Of a stretch of DNA of 64,000 nt, positions 18,317-27,302 are shown in pieces. The notes under the pieces are model-generated. The model saw only the letters and a list, made by a program, of their open reading frames with translations, was not told the origin of the DNA and did not search any database. Made by a program: the position numbers and the translations under genes. Position 1 is the stretch's first letter; the number at the start of each line of letters is the position of its first letter. Source of the stretch: Novosphingobium sp. Rr 2-17 (GTDB lineage: Bacteria > Pseudomonadota > Alphaproteobacteria > Sphingomonadales > Sphingomonadaceae); NCBI RefSeq assembly GCF_000272475.1, contig NZ_AKFJ01000084.1, positions 62,001-126,000 of the forward strand, read 5' to 3'.

Positions 18317-19576
18317 ATGGATTATTTCGCTTACGCCAACGGCACGCTGAACGCCGAGGACGTGCCGTTGACGGCGATTGCCGATGCAGTAGGCACTCCC
18401 GTGTACGTTTATTCGCGCGCCACGCTGGAACGCCACGCACAAGTGTTCCGCCAGGCCTTGTCCGCTTTGCCCAACGTCCACATTGCGTTCGCGGTCAAAT
18501 CGAACCCCAACCTTGCGGTATTGCGGGTGCTGGCCAAGCAAGGCTACGGCGCCGACGTCGTCTCGGAAGGCGAAATGAACCGCGCGCTGGCGGCGGGAAT
18601 CAAGCCGCAGGACATCGTTTTCTCGGGCGTCGGCAAGACACGCACCGAGATGATCGCGGCAGTGCGCGCCGGCATCGGCCAGTTCAACCTAGAGAGCGAG
18701 GAAGAAGGCATCGAGCTTGCCGAGATCGCCCAGGCGCTGCGCAAGCCCGCGCCATGCGCCTTGCGCGTCAACCCGGACGTGGACGCGCGCACCCACGCCA
18801 AGATCTCCACCGGCAAGGCCGAGAACAAGTTCGGCGTCGCTTATGACAGCGCGGCTGCCATCTACGCTCGCCTGTCGGCATTGCCGGGGCTGGATGTGCG
18901 CGGCCTGGCCGTCCACATCGGCAGTCAGATCACCGACCTCGAACCGTCGCGCGAAGCCTTCGTAAAGATGGGCGCGTTGATGGAATTACTGCGCGGCCAA
19001 GGTCACATAGTCACCCACATGGACCTCGGCGGGGGGCTGGGCGTGCCCTACAAGGCTGGCGATGCGCTGCCAACACCGGAGGACTACGGGCGGATGGTGG
19101 CAGACGTGGCAAAGGATTGGGATGTGACGCTGATGTTCGAGCCGGGGCGAGTGATCTCCGGTAACTCGGGCGTGCTCGTCACTGAAGTGGTGCGGGTAAA
19201 GCGTGGTTCCGGCCATCCCTGGGTCATCGTTGATGCGGCGATGAACGACCTGGCCCGTCCCGCGATGTACGATGCCTGGCATGACTTTGCTGCGGTGCGC
19301 CCGACCGGCGAGACGTTCGTAGCCAACATCGCCGGCCCTATCTGTGAAAGCTCGGACACGTTCGCGCGCGAGCGTGAGATCGACGTCGTCCAGCGCGGTG
19401 ACCTCGCAGTGTTCCGTACCGCTGGGGCTTATGGCGCGACAATGGCCAACACTTACAACAGCCGGGCGCTGGTGCCCGAAGTGATGGCAGACGGCGACAA
19501 GTGGGCGTTGGTGGCCAGTCGCATCGACCCGGCGACCATCCTGGAAATCGAGCAAGTGCCGGACTGGTTGGGCTGA
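18317..19576 (+). CDS. lysA: Diaminopimelate decarboxylase
   Basis: 419 residues. PLP-dependent decarboxylation of meso-DAP to lysine. The PLP lysine is in 'HIAFAVKSNPNLAVLR'. Other family blocks are 'GLAVHIGSQITD', 'DLGGGLGVPY', 'FEPGRVISGNSGVL', 'GPICESSDTFA' and 'GAYGATMANTYNSR'. AGGATG lies upstream of the ATG. It follows the LptM-like gene and is 4 bp before the siroheme gene. Confidence 0.96.
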   Translation: MDYFAYANGTLNAEDVPLTAIADAVGTPVYVYSRATLERHAQVFRQALSALPNVHIAFAVKSNPNLAVLRVLAKQGYGADVVSEGEMNRALAAGIKPQDIVFSGVGKTRTEMIAAVRAGIGQFNLESEEEGIELAEIAQALRKPAPCALRVNPDVDARTHAKISTGKAENKFGVAYDSAAAIYARLSALPGLDVRGLAVHIGSQITDLEPSREAFVKMGALMELLRGQGHIVTHMDLGGGLGVPYKAGDALPTPEDYGRMVADVAKDWDVTLMFEPGRVISGNSGVLVTEVVRVKRGSGHPWVIVDAAMNDLARPAMYDAWHDFAAVRPTGETFVANIAGPICESSDTFAREREIDVVQRGDLAVFRTAGAYGATMANTYNSRALVPEVMADGDKWALVASRIDPATILEIEQVPDWLG

Positions 19577-19580
19577 CCCG

Positions 19581-20372
19581 ATGATCGACAGCCTCCCGTT
19601 GTTCCATCGCATCGCCGGCCAGCCGGTCGTCGTGCTGGGGGCGGGGGAAGCCGCCGAGGCGAAGCGGCGGTTGGTCGAACGGGCGGGCGGGGTGGTGATC
19701 GACGACCTTGCCCTGGGCATAGGGAAGGGCGCGCGCCTGGCCTTCGTCGCGTGCGATGACGATGCCGCCGGCGAAGCGGGCGCCCGCGATGCCCGCGCGG
19801 CTGGCCTGCTGGTCAATGTCACCGATCGACCGGCACTGTGCGATTTTACGGTGCCTTCGATCCTCGATCGTTCGCCTGTGCTGCTGGCGATCGGCACCGG
19901 CGGAGCGTCGGCGGGGTTGGCCAAGCAGTTGCGGTTGCGTCTCGAACAAATCCTTCCCGCGTCGATGGGCATGTTGGCGAGCGCCCTTTACGATGCCCGC
20001 GCCCAGTTGCGTGCGCGCTTCCCCGATGCCGCAGGGCGCAGGCGGGCGCTCGATGCGGCGCTGGCGCCGGGCGGGGTGCTCGATCCGCTCGCGGACGCGA
20101 CGCCGCAATCGGTGGAGCGCTGGTTGGCGGGCACGCAGGCGGCCACTGCGGACGAAATTATCGAGATCGTGTTGCGCAGTGATAATCCCGATGACCTCAC
20201 CTTGCGCGAGGCACGATTGCTGGGAACAGCGGACATCGTCGCGTTCGAATCGGGCGTGGGATCGGCTATCCTCGACCGCGCGCGGGCGGATGCGCGACGC
20301 ATTGCGATCGAACCGGGAACTGACGTGGATAGGGATGCCGGCCTCGCGATTGTTCTGCGCGCTCCGCTATAA
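19581..20372 (+). CDS. Siroheme synthase, dehydrogenase/ferrochelatase part, with a methyltransferase remnant
   Basis: 263 residues. About 1-155 matches the N-terminal half of CysG: 'PVVVLGAGEAAEAKRRLVERAG' (NAD binding), 'VNVTDRPALCDFTVPSILDRSPVLLAIGTGGASAGLAKQLR' and the 'ARFPDAAGRRRALD' dimer region. These oxidise precorrin-2 and insert iron to give sirohaem. After about residue 190, 'DDLTLREARLLGTADIVAFESGVGSAILDRARADARRI' resembles only the first strand-helix of the CobA-type uroporphyrinogen methyltransferase. The protein then stops, so it cannot methylate. A separate CobA/SUMT should exist elsewhere. Adjacent to lysA (4 bp); no cysI or other sulfite-reductase gene is adjacent. Confidence 0.85.
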   Translation: MIDSLPLFHRIAGQPVVVLGAGEAAEAKRRLVERAGGVVIDDLALGIGKGARLAFVACDDDAAGEAGARDARAAGLLVNVTDRPALCDFTVPSILDRSPVLLAIGTGGASAGLAKQLRLRLEQILPASMGMLASALYDARAQLRARFPDAAGRRRALDAALAPGGVLDPLADATPQSVERWLAGTQAATADEIIEIVLRSDNPDDLTLREARLLGTADIVAFESGVGSAILDRARADARRIAIEPGTDVDRDAGLAIVLRAPL

Positions 20373-20539
20373 GCGGTTTGTTATCCGGCTAAGCACTTCC
20401 CCGGATAGAGAATTTACCTGGCGACGATCTCCCACATGTCCCTCGGGCGTACGCCGATGGCCGGTAAGTGGCGCTTTTCCGGCAACGGTTCGTCGTAGCT
20501 TACAAGTTTTTAATTCAACGCGTCTGGCTGCTTGATGCA

Positions 20540-20555
20540 CCCGTAAACATACGGG
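20540..20555. promoter_or_regulatory. Inverted repeat upstream of the unknown cassette
   Basis: CCCGTA-AACA-TACGGG is a perfect 6-bp inverted repeat, 28 bp before the ATG of the small peptide gene. It could be an operator or an RNA hairpin. No recognisable terminator tract follows. The rest of 20373-20583 shows no clear gene. Confidence 0.35.
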
Positions 20556-20583
20556 CGCGACATATTACGGTAATGAGGACACG

Positions 20584-20760
20584 ATGGAATTGTGGGTGAG
20601 ACCTGCGCAGCCGGTTGGAGTGGACCGCGCTATCCTGCCGGACCTGGATATACCTTGGGCGTTCTTCGGCAGTCAGGAAGACGATGCGCGTCGCGATGCT
20701 AATGACGATAACGTGGGTGATCTGTTGTCCTGCCTGATGGCGGTTAACGGCCACGGATGA
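20584..20760 (+). CDS. Small acidic peptide, unknown function
   Basis: 58 residues, not recognised. It begins 'MELWVRPAQPVGVDRAILPD', has an acidic middle ('QEDDARRDANDDN') and ends 'LLSCLMAVNGHG' with a single Cys. There is no signal peptide or membrane segment. GAGG lies 5 nt before the ATG and the stop is 9 bp before the next gene, so it looks translated and co-transcribed. A short acidic leader with a small C-terminal tail is compatible with a ribosomally made, modified peptide, but nothing proves that. It could also be a chance frame. Confidence 0.42.
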   Translation: MELWVRPAQPVGVDRAILPDLDIPWAFFGSQEDDARRDANDDNVGDLLSCLMAVNGHG

Positions 20761-20769
20761 CAGGCCGTC

Positions 20770-21735
20770 ATGGAATGGCGCAAAATACTGGGGGAGCTGC
20801 GCCAGGACGATAGCGATTGGCGACGCGGGCAATACGAACTGACGCGCGCGTTCAGGGTTTGGCGAGCGGACCCGCCGGTTGCGCGCGTCCTCGCTGCGTT
20901 CAAGCGGTTCGGCAAGGGCGCCGCGTTGGACCAAAGTGCCGCGCTGGCCGCGCTGTTTGCGCCCCACTCATCCGAGGCCGGATGCTTTGTCGCAAGCCTG
21001 ATGGCAGCAGGCGTCGCCGCGCTGGATGGCTATCCGCTTGGCCAGGTTCCTATCCCGCACGGTAGCCGCGATGCCGTGCCCACGCTGATCCTTGCCAGCG
21101 CCGGAAACGCGACTTTAGCCCTGACAGTCTATGATGGCCCTGCGCTAGCGGCGCTGCCGCCTCCTCGAACCGTGCGTTTTCAGCCCGTCGAGAGCTGGAT
21201 GCGGGTAGTGGCGGGTGAGGCGTGTGGGGAGCATATCATCCGGCGTGATCGCAGCGACGGCGGCACCGTGATCCATTCTAGCCGCATTTCCCTGGCCCAG
21301 GGCGACGTGCAGTATCGCTACGGCCCGCGTGAGGCGTTGCATGTGCGGCGAGTCAACGGTTCGCTGGCAGTGCTGCGGCTAGAGCGCCGGCTGGGCGACG
21401 CCGGCCCGGTCTGCGAACACAGCTTGCCGGACGGTGCCTTGCTGCGCCAGGCCAGCGCCAGCCGCGACGACAGCCGCAGTGAACTGGCCGTGGCGCTGCT
21501 GGGGGCGATGGAGCGGCACGATGCGATGCCAGTGATGGCGCGCATCGCGCTCAACCAGGAAGGCACGGCAGGCGACGCTGTGCGCTGGCAGGCCTTGCGC
21601 GAAACCACCGCGCTCGATGTGCAAGCGGGCATGAAGTTGCTCTCGCGCATCGCCTCGACAGTCGACGATAGTCTGAGCGCGCAGGCGATGTCTTTGTACG
21701 CGACGCTGGAAGCGGGACAGACATGGCCCGGCTGA
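20770..21735 (+). CDS. Uncharacterised protein, pairs with the downstream gene
   Basis: 321 residues, no family recognised. The N-terminal third is helical ('ARVLAAFKRFGKGAALDQSAALAALF'), the middle (about 95-230) is beta-rich and the C-terminal part is helical, HEAT-like ('AVRWQALRETTALDVQAGMKLLSRIA'). No signal peptide and no membrane segment. The order of parts and scattered residues match the next protein, so the two look like diverged paralogues. This copy lacks the HxH cluster seen there. It overlaps the next gene by 13 nt. Confidence 0.72.
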   Translation: MEWRKILGELRQDDSDWRRGQYELTRAFRVWRADPPVARVLAAFKRFGKGAALDQSAALAALFAPHSSEAGCFVASLMAAGVAALDGYPLGQVPIPHGSRDAVPTLILASAGNATLALTVYDGPALAALPPPRTVRFQPVESWMRVVAGEACGEHIIRRDRSDGGTVIHSSRISLAQGDVQYRYGPREALHVRRVNGSLAVLRLERRLGDAGPVCEHSLPDGALLRQASASRDDSRSELAVALLGAMERHDAMPVMARIALNQEGTAGDAVRWQALRETTALDVQAGMKLLSRIASTVDDSLSAQAMSLYATLEAGQTWPG

Positions 21736-22634
21736 TCGAAGTGCGCGATCCCACCAGCGCAACCCTGGAAGAATGTTGCGAGGCGCTGACGGTATGGGGG
21801 TTCGACCCGGCCGAAGGAGAGAGCATTTCCCACGCGGCCAGCTGGCTGGGGCGGCTGGGCAACGATCGCTCGTTCCTGGCAGACTGTTTGATCGACTGGC
21901 TTGCCGGTCGCCGGTCGGTGGGCGAGGCCTCCGTCGCCGTGGATGGCGCCCAGGCCAACCGCATCCTGCTTTCGACGCCGGGGCGCGGTGATTTTGCGAT
22001 CGTCGCCAGCATCTGGCCTTCGCCGCAAGAAGCCGTGTTCCGGGCGAGCGGCGCGCGGGCATTCGGGTACGGCGTTGCCCATGACCACAATTTCGATTTC
22101 CTGAGGCTCGGCTACTTCGGTCCAGGTTTGACCGTGGATGATTTCGAATACGATCATACGCAGGTCGAAGGCTGGCATGACGAGCCGGTCGACTTGCGTC
22201 TGCTGGGACGTACGCAGTTCGACCGGGGGCGGCTTGTCCATTATCGCGCCAACCGCGATGTGCAGCTTCACCATCCGCCGCAAAGCCTTTCCGCATCGCT
22301 GGCGGTGGTGCATCTTCACCCAGCGCAAGGGTGGACGGACCACTATTTGTTCGATGTCGATGCCGGGCGTATTTCGCGCGTACTCGGGCACGGCCCCAGC
22401 GAAGCGTTCTTGCGCATCGCGGTCGGGCTGGGCAGCGAGGAGGCGAAAGACCTGGCCATTCGTTTTGGCCGGCATCATCCCAGCGCTCGCATGCGGATCG
22501 CTGCTTGGCGCGCGCTGGCCAGCGTGGCGAAGGACGAGGCTGCCCGCGACGAGGTTTGGCGCGAGGCGGAAAATTCGGGAAGTCGCGCGGTCGCCGCGAC
22601 GGTGCGGCGCTTGCGGGGCGCTGAAGTGCCTTAA
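21723..22634 (+). CDS. Uncharacterised protein with cupin-like HxH motif and HEAT-like tail
   Basis: 303 residues, no family named with certainty. The central beta-rich part has '[22 protein letters not shown]' (about 115-135), a Gly-flanked HxH resembling a cupin metal motif, and a later '[21 protein letters not shown]' that could supply the third ligand. The C-terminal third is helical and HEAT-like ('[22 protein letters not shown]'). A metal-dependent oxygenase or hydroxylase acting on a protein is one reading. No transposase motif is present. It is coupled to the upstream gene, and its stop overlaps the stop of convergent ruvX. Confidence 0.75.
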   Translation: MARLIEVRDPTSATLEECCEALTVWGFDPAEGESISHAASWLGRLGNDRSFLADCLIDWLAGRRSVGEASVAVDGAQANRILLSTPGRGDFAIVASIWPSPQEAVFRASGARAFGYGVAHDHNFDFLRLGYFGPGLTVDDFEYDHTQVEGWHDEPVDLRLLGRTQFDRGRLVHYRANRDVQLHHPPQSLSASLAVVHLHPAQGWTDHYLFDVDAGRISRVLGHGPSEAFLRIAVGLGSEEAKDLAIRFGRHHPSARMRIAAWRALASVAKDEAARDEVWREAENSGSRAVAATVRRLRGAEVP

Positions 22635-23122
22635 AAAAGTCCACCGGCAAGCGCGTCGATCGCGCCCTGGAGGATCACGGCCGCGGCTGCCGAATCGATC
22701 CGCACAGCGCGTTTGGCGCGGCTCATATCCTGCGCGATCAAGTCCCGCTCCGCGCCAGTGGTTGACCAGCGCTCGTCCCATAGCAGGATCGGCAGGCCCA
22801 GCACGGCCAGATTGCGGGCATAGGCCCGGCTCGACTGCGAGCGGGGCCCCTCGCTCGCATCCATGTTGAGCGGCAGGCCGATGACGATCCCGCACACCGA
22901 TCGCTGCGCGATCAGGCCTTGTAGCAGGGCTTTGTCCGCCCCGAATTTGCCGCGCTTGAGCGTCTTGTCGGGTGAGGCAAAGCGCCAGCCGGCATCGCAG
23001 AATGCCACGCCGATGGTCTGGGTGCCGAGGTCCAGCCCGATCAGCGCGCCGGCTTGCGGCAGGGCATCGCGAAACGCCAGCGCGCTCGTGGTGACTACCG
23101 CGCCGCTTGCGCTGCTTGCCAT
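22631..23122 (-). CDS. ruvX: RuvX/YqgF putative Holliday junction resolvase or pre-16S rRNA nuclease
   Basis: 163 residues, RNase H-like fold. '[16 protein letters not shown]' holds the first catalytic Asp, '[11 protein letters not shown]' the middle motif, and '[13 protein letters not shown]' with '[16 protein letters not shown]' the last acidic residues. Essential in many bacteria, and shown in E. coli to process the 16S 5' end. It has about 25 extra N-terminal residues and overlaps the DUF3089 gene by 28 nt, so a later start (for example near 'ALIGLDLG') cannot be excluded. Last gene of the long minus-strand run. Confidence 0.92.
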   Translation of the reverse strand: MASSASGAVVTTSALAFRDALPQAGALIGLDLGTQTIGVAFCDAGWRFASPDKTLKRGKFGADKALLQGLIAQRSVCGIVIGLPLNMDASEGPRSQSSRAYARNLAVLGLPILLWDERWSTTGAERDLIAQDMSRAKRAVRIDSAAAAVILQGAIDALAGGLF

Positions 23123-24261
23123 GCTGTAACCCGCCTTTCGAAATCCGCGCGCACATTCGCCCAGAACAGCGTTACGTCATAGAGGTGGTAGTTGTTTCCC
23201 GGAAGCACATAAGGCCCCATGTCCAAGGCTGGCGGCGGACCGATGTGGAGGAAATGGTCGGCCCCGCAGGCGGCGGGCACCACGCCGACCGCCATCTCGG
23301 CCCCTGCCCCTTGGTCGGCGCGTGTATCGTTGCCCTCGCCGGCTTTTTCCAGTTGCGGGACTAGGGTGCCCAGATTCAGCGTCGCCGGCGCACCGGCCTC
23401 GCCACCGCGCCCGGTGAGCGGGTTGGTGCATACGAATGGACTGGTGCCCACCGGTTGTCCATCCAATCCACGTCGGCGGGCATAAGCCCGCATCAGCGAA
23501 GTGGTGTCGGCGGGGTCGGCTACCGAGAGCCAGCTTGCCACGCAGCCGGACTGGTCAGCCCGCGCGCAGGCGGGCAGGCCCATGCGGGGCAAGTCATGGG
23601 TCAACGACACCGGCCAACCGATAAGGTAGGCCGCTGCGATCCGGCGCGCGATCGGCTTGCCGGCGACACGGTCCCGCATCAGCCGGCGCAGCAGAAAGGC
23701 GCCTTGGCTGTGACCTGCCAGTACGATCGGCTGACCGCTGGGGACGTGCTTTACGAAAGCATCGAACGCGGCGAGTACGTCGCGGTAAGCCAGGTCGAGC
23801 GCGGCGTCGGCCTCGGGCTTGTCGGTAAGGAAAGCGCCAACAGCGGCCTGACGATAGCGCGGTGCCCACAGTTCGGCGGCAGCGTTGAAGGGGCTTGCCA
23901 TGCCTTGCACGAACAAGGCCGAACGCGTGCGGGCGGTAGGATCATCGAGGTCGCCGTTCCATGCGCCCTTCTCGATGTAGCTGGTCGGGTGGACGAAGAA
24001 CACCGCGACCGGCAGTTGTGCCACCGGGCGGGAGACACCGCTCGGCAGCCAGCGCGAGGGATCGTTGGCCAGCCCCGGTCGCGCGATCCACATGGCCGGG
24101 GTTTCCCACGCGTTGGGTGCTTTGGCGGGTTGCGGCGCGAAGGGGACGTCGGGCACGAACGCCCATTCGCTCAAATCTTCGGACCAGACGCTTAACGCGA
24201 TCATCGCTGCCAGAATCAGGACGATCAGACCTGCGATCAGGTAGAGAAATTTGCGGGCCAC
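23095..24261 (-). CDS. DUF3089 alpha/beta-hydrolase-like membrane-anchored protein
   Basis: 388 residues. One N-terminal membrane segment (about 4-26) anchors it, with the bulk probably periplasmic. '[20 protein letters not shown]' and the nucleophile elbow '[12 protein letters not shown]' are typical of DUF3089 lipase/esterase-like proteins. The closing '[24 protein letters not shown]' should carry the catalytic His. The substrate is unknown. It is 14 bp after the AI-2E family gene and overlaps ruvX. Confidence 0.87.
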   Translation of the reverse strand: MARKFLYLIAGLIVLILAAMIALSVWSEDLSEWAFVPDVPFAPQPAKAPNAWETPAMWIARPGLANDPSRWLPSGVSRPVAQLPVAVFFVHPTSYIEKGAWNGDLDDPTARTRSALFVQGMASPFNAAAELWAPRYRQAAVGAFLTDKPEADAALDLAYRDVLAAFDAFVKHVPSGQPIVLAGHSQGAFLLRRLMRDRVAGKPIARRIAAAYLIGWPVSLTHDLPRMGLPACARADQSGCVASWLSVADPADTTSLMRAYARRRGLDGQPVGTSPFVCTNPLTGRGGEAGAPATLNLGTLVPQLEKAGEGNDTRADQGAGAEMAVGVVPAACGADHFLHIGPPPALDMGPYVLPGNNYHLYDVTLFWANVRADFERRVTAWQAAQAAR

Positions 24262-24275
24262 CCTAGATTCGGCGG

Positions 24276-25373
24276 CTAGTCTTGCGAGAGCGGCGCGAAA
24301 TCGGGGTCGGCCTCACCGCTGTTTCGGTCCGCCTCACGCTCCAGCCAGATTTTTATCATCGCCACCAGCGGATCTGCCAGGGCCAAGCCCAAAAGTCCAA
24401 ACAAGACACCCATGATGAGCTGTGCAGCCAGGACCAGGGCAGGCGGCAGATCCACCGTCTTGCGGGCGATGTAGGGCACAACCAGATATCCGTCGATCAC
24501 GTGGATCAAAGAATAGACGAGGATGGTATATAACCCCGTCTCGACGTTCACCGAGAAGCCAACCAGCACCATGATAGCGCCAGAGATCGGTGCGCCGATG
24601 TTGGGCAGAAACGCCAGCAGGCCCGTGATAAGCCCCAATAGCGCAGCCATCGGCACCCCGTAGACCTGCAGCATGATCCAAGTAAACGCGCCTTCCACGG
24701 TCATGCCGATGACGCGGCCCAGCAGCAGTCTGCGCAAGGCGCGGCCCATCCGTTGCGCAGTACCCTCGAAATGATCGCGCCGCTCCAGCGGGAGCATCCA
24801 GCCGACGCCGCGCCGATAAAGCTGTGGTTCCAGTGCGAAGTAGGTGCCCAGAACCAAGATCAGGAAAATGGTCGTCATGCCGCCGATCAGCCCGCCGACG
24901 GCAGCGGTGACCTGGCCGATCCCGCCCATCGCCTGCTCCGCGATCGAGCGAACGTCACCGATGCGAATCTGTACGCCGTGGTTGCTCAGCCAGCCCATCG
25001 CCCGATGGAACTGGCTCTCGATCGTGGCAGGCAGTTCGGCAGCCTGGCTGGTGATCTGGCTACCGGCGAACTTGCCCAGCCAGAAGAAGAAGGCGAGCCC
25101 TGCCAGCATCACCAGCGCCACACGCCAGCCGCGCGGGATCGGTAGCACCCGCGCGATCATTCGCGCACCGCCATCGATCAGGGCGGCAAACACGACGCCG
25201 CCGAAGATCACCAGCAGCGACTGCGAAAGGAACACGGCCAGCCCGAACAAGGCGGCGATGCCGATCCAGACGAACGCCTTGCGGGCTTCGGTGCGGATCA
25301 GCGGATCGGAGATATCCGCAGGTCCGGCGCGGGTGGACGCAGCCTCCGTCTGATCGGCGCTGTCGGCCTTCAC
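24276..25373 (-). CDS. AI-2E family (PerM/YdiK-type) transporter
   Basis: 365 residues with about 7-8 membrane helices. The family signature is the long soluble stretch after the second or third helix, then 'GLITGLLAFLPNIGAPISGAIMVLVG' and 'DGYLVVPYIARKTVDLPPALVLAAQLIMGVLFGLLGLALADPLVA'. Family members export diverse small molecules and the AI-2 name does not define the substrate here. The GTG start at 25373 overlaps the lepB stop (GTGA), which decides against the 27-residue longer frame. Confidence 0.88.
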   Translation of the reverse strand: MKADSADQTEAASTRAGPADISDPLIRTEARKAFVWIGIAALFGLAVFLSQSLLVIFGGVVFAALIDGGARMIARVLPIPRGWRVALVMLAGLAFFFWLGKFAGSQITSQAAELPATIESQFHRAMGWLSNHGVQIRIGDVRSIAEQAMGGIGQVTAAVGGLIGGMTTIFLILVLGTYFALEPQLYRRGVGWMLPLERRDHFEGTAQRMGRALRRLLLGRVIGMTVEGAFTWIMLQVYGVPMAALLGLITGLLAFLPNIGAPISGAIMVLVGFSVNVETGLYTILVYSLIHVIDGYLVVPYIARKTVDLPPALVLAAQLIMGVLFGLLGLALADPLVAMIKIWLEREADRNSGEADPDFAPLSQD

Positions 25374-26293
25374 TCGGCGGTCTTCTGAGCGTAGGCGGGG
25401 TCGATCTTGGGCCGCAGCGAGGTGAACGCACGCCCGTTTCGCATGGCGCCCCACCAGGTCAGCGGGTTCCAGGTCTGGGTGCCGTCGAGCGAGAAGGTGA
25501 TGAATTCTGCCCGGCCGCCGATGTCTGATATCGGCACGGGGCCGCCCAGGCCGCCGCCGGGGTTGCCCAGCGCGTCGTTATCGAACGGTGCGCGGCTATC
25601 GGCCGAACGATCGCGATCATCGCCCATCAGAAAAACGCGACCTTCGGGCACGGTGATTTCATCGAAGTTGTCCAGGTCCTGAGTAGTATAGTCGATCACC
25701 TGGTAACTCGCGCCGTTGGGCAAGGTTTCGCGGTAGGTCGGCATCTCATAGACGTACCGCCCGCTGGGCAAGCGCATGCGGTAATCCTCGAAGCCGTCGT
25801 AGCAATGGCCGCGCGACTGACCATCGCAGGTCAGCGCATCGTCCGCCGGGATCTGCACGGGCGCCTCGACGGTGCGGGGAATGAACTTGCCGTTGAGGCG
25901 GATGCGGCCATCGATCACGGCGATGCGGTCTCCCGGGCGGGCGACCACGCGCTTGATAAGGTCTTCCTTGCGGTTACCCGGTACGACGATCACGATGTCA
26001 CCATATTCCGGCACGGCGGAACTGGTCCGCCAGGTGCCGCGCGGCATCAAGTGAAAGCTCAGCGAAGACCAGTTCCAGCCATAAGGATACTTCGAGACGA
26101 CCAGACGGTCTCCCACCAGCAGGCCCGGCATCATCGAGATCGAGGGGATGTAGAACGGCTTGGCGATGAACGAATGGAACGCCAGCACCGCCAGCAGCAT
26201 CAGGAACAAGCCGCGCACTTCTTGCAGCCAGTTGGTGGTGGGCTTGGCCTTGCGCGCGGACGCAGCCGGCTGTCCGAGGGTCTGTTCGCTCAT
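25370..26293 (-). CDS. lepB: Signal peptidase I
   Basis: 307 residues. One N-terminal helix ('LFLMLLAVLAFHSFIA') is followed by the catalytic Ser in 'YIPSISMMPGLLVGDRLVVSK'. The general-base Lys is in 'NRKEDLIKRVVARPGD', and the C-terminal box is 'FLMGDDRDRSADSR'. It removes signal peptides at the periplasmic face. The ATG at 26293 is chosen. The extra 24 residues of the longer frame run into the acpS gene. It lies 20 bp after acpS and is coupled to the AI-2E gene. Confidence 0.96.
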   Translation of the reverse strand: MSEQTLGQPAASARKAKPTTNWLQEVRGLFLMLLAVLAFHSFIAKPFYIPSISMMPGLLVGDRLVVSKYPYGWNWSSLSFHLMPRGTWRTSSAVPEYGDIVIVVPGNRKEDLIKRVVARPGDRIAVIDGRIRLNGKFIPRTVEAPVQIPADDALTCDGQSRGHCYDGFEDYRMRLPSGRYVYEMPTYRETLPNGASYQVIDYTTQDLDNFDEITVPEGRVFLMGDDRDRSADSRAPFDNDALGNPGGGLGGPVPISDIGGRAEFITFSLDGTQTWNPLTWWGAMRNGRAFTSLRPKIDPAYAQKTAE

Positions 26294-26313
26294 GGGGGTC
26301 GCGGGGTCTCGAA

Positions 26314-26724
26314 TCAGGGGTGGAGAAGCGGGCGCGCTTCGATGACGACGAAGGCTTGTGCCCATGGGTGGTCGTCCGTGAGCGTCAAATGAACCACGGC
26401 TTCGTGACCGTGCGGGGTGAGGGCGTCAAGCCGCAGTTTTGCGCCGCCCGTCAGCGCCAGCGTCGGTGCGCCGGACGGAGCGTTGACGACGCCGATGTCC
26501 TTCATGAACACACCGGCCTTGAACCCGGTGCCGACTGCCTTGGAAAACGCTTCCTTAGCGGCAAAGCGTTTGGCGAGTGTTCCGGCGATCGTGTGCGGGC
26601 GACGAGCGGCCTTGGCGCGTTCCAGTTCGGTGAAGACGCGATGGAGAAACCGGTCGCCATACCGGTCGAGCGAATTTTGGATGCGCTCGATGTTGCACAA
26701 GTCCGAGCCGAGGCCGATGATCAT
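26314..26724 (-). CDS. acpS: Holo-[acyl-carrier-protein] synthase
   Basis: 136 residues. Transfers 4'-phosphopantetheine from CoA to ACP. '[14 protein letters not shown]' contains the metal Asp, and '[20 protein letters not shown]' holds the conserved Glu and Lys motif. The C-terminal '...[20 protein letters not shown]' is typical. The start codon lies 2 bp from an extragenic inverted repeat, whose GGAGG is the only SD-like sequence and sits only 2 nt from the ATG. Confidence 0.95.
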   Translation of the reverse strand: MIIGLGSDLCNIERIQNSLDRYGDRFLHRVFTELERAKAARRPHTIAGTLAKRFAAKEAFSKAVGTGFKAGVFMKDIGVVNAPSGAPTLALTGGAKLRLDALTPHGHEAVVHLTLTDDHPWAQAFVVIEARPLLHP

Positions 26725-26725
26725 A

Positions 26726-26866
26726 TCCTCCCCCTGCGGGGGAGGGGGACCATGCGCAGCATGGTGGAGGGGCGCCCTCGGTTTAAGCGAGGGTGGAAGG
26801 TCAGGACATGCGGCCTGTGCCCCTCCACCACCCTGCGGGTGGTCCCCCTCCCCGTACCGGGGAGGA
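26726..26866. repeat. Pair of inverted extragenic palindromic elements
   Basis: A 47-bp element at 26726-26772 recurs in inverted orientation at 26820-26866, with only a handful of mismatches, flanking a 47-bp spacer. Each copy contains inner palindromes (such as CCTCCCCCTGCGGGGGAGG and CCATGCGCAGCATGG). The layout resembles REP/BIME elements. It separates acpS from the upstream orf in an otherwise compact gene run. Nothing else is seen up to 26969. Confidence 0.85.
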
Positions 26867-26969
26867 TTGGCGTCCGTGTGTTCAACGCACCTCGTCCATC
26901 AGTGCGCGCTTCCAGCCTGATTATCATGACCACTTCCTAGTTCGTGCGGTTGTCATCACCAATTGTGCG

Positions 26970-27302
26970 TCAATCACCGAACGCGTGCATTAAAAGCCAA
27001 AGGCCGCCCACGAAATATAACCAGATCGCCAAGATCGAGTTGAGCAGCATCCGATGCGCGTTCTGAATATCTCCGTGAGTTTTTTCAGAGTGGGCGCGAA
27101 CGACATTTCTCACCGCAAAGAAAGCTGGGATCACGACGAAGAGAATTGAGAGGCCCCTTTTCCAATCGAAAGGTAGGCCGGACATTCCGGTCAAGCCGTG
27201 CGTGACGGTCACGGCTGAATAAACCAGCAGGCATACGCCCGGCAAATTGAGCGCAAAAAGTCCCCAATATCCCGCTACGGCCCTGCCGGTCGTTTGCGTC
27301 AC
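26970..27302 (-). CDS. Small membrane protein, unknown function
   Basis: 110 residues with three probable membrane helices ('[20 protein letters not shown]', '[19 protein letters not shown]', '[20 protein letters not shown]'). No family recognised. The GTG start overlaps the pdxJ stop (GTGA), which argues for real, coupled translation. Its codon and base use look slightly less GC-rich than the neighbours. Confidence 0.66.
   Translation of the reverse strand: MTQTTGRAVAGYWGLFALNLPGVCLLVYSAVTVTHGLTGMSGLPFDWKRGLSILFVVIPAFFAVRNVVRAHSEKTHGDIQNAHRMLLNSILAIWLYFVGGLWLLMHAFGD

Noticed and set aside
20515..20967. 150-residue minus-strand frame over the start of the unknown cassette
   Set aside because: No SD and low-quality composition. 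The plus-strand genes have better translation signals and overlaps, though this is the least certain of the rejections.
21723..22634. Reading the HxH protein as a transposase
   Set aside because: No DDE or HUH-type catalytic arrangement, no terminal inverted repeats around the gene, and stable coupling to a neighbour. The motif resembles a cupin metal site more.
26725..26969. CRISPR-like array from the repeated GC-rich units
   Set aside because: Only two copies, inverted relative to each other, with no regular spacers and no cas genes.
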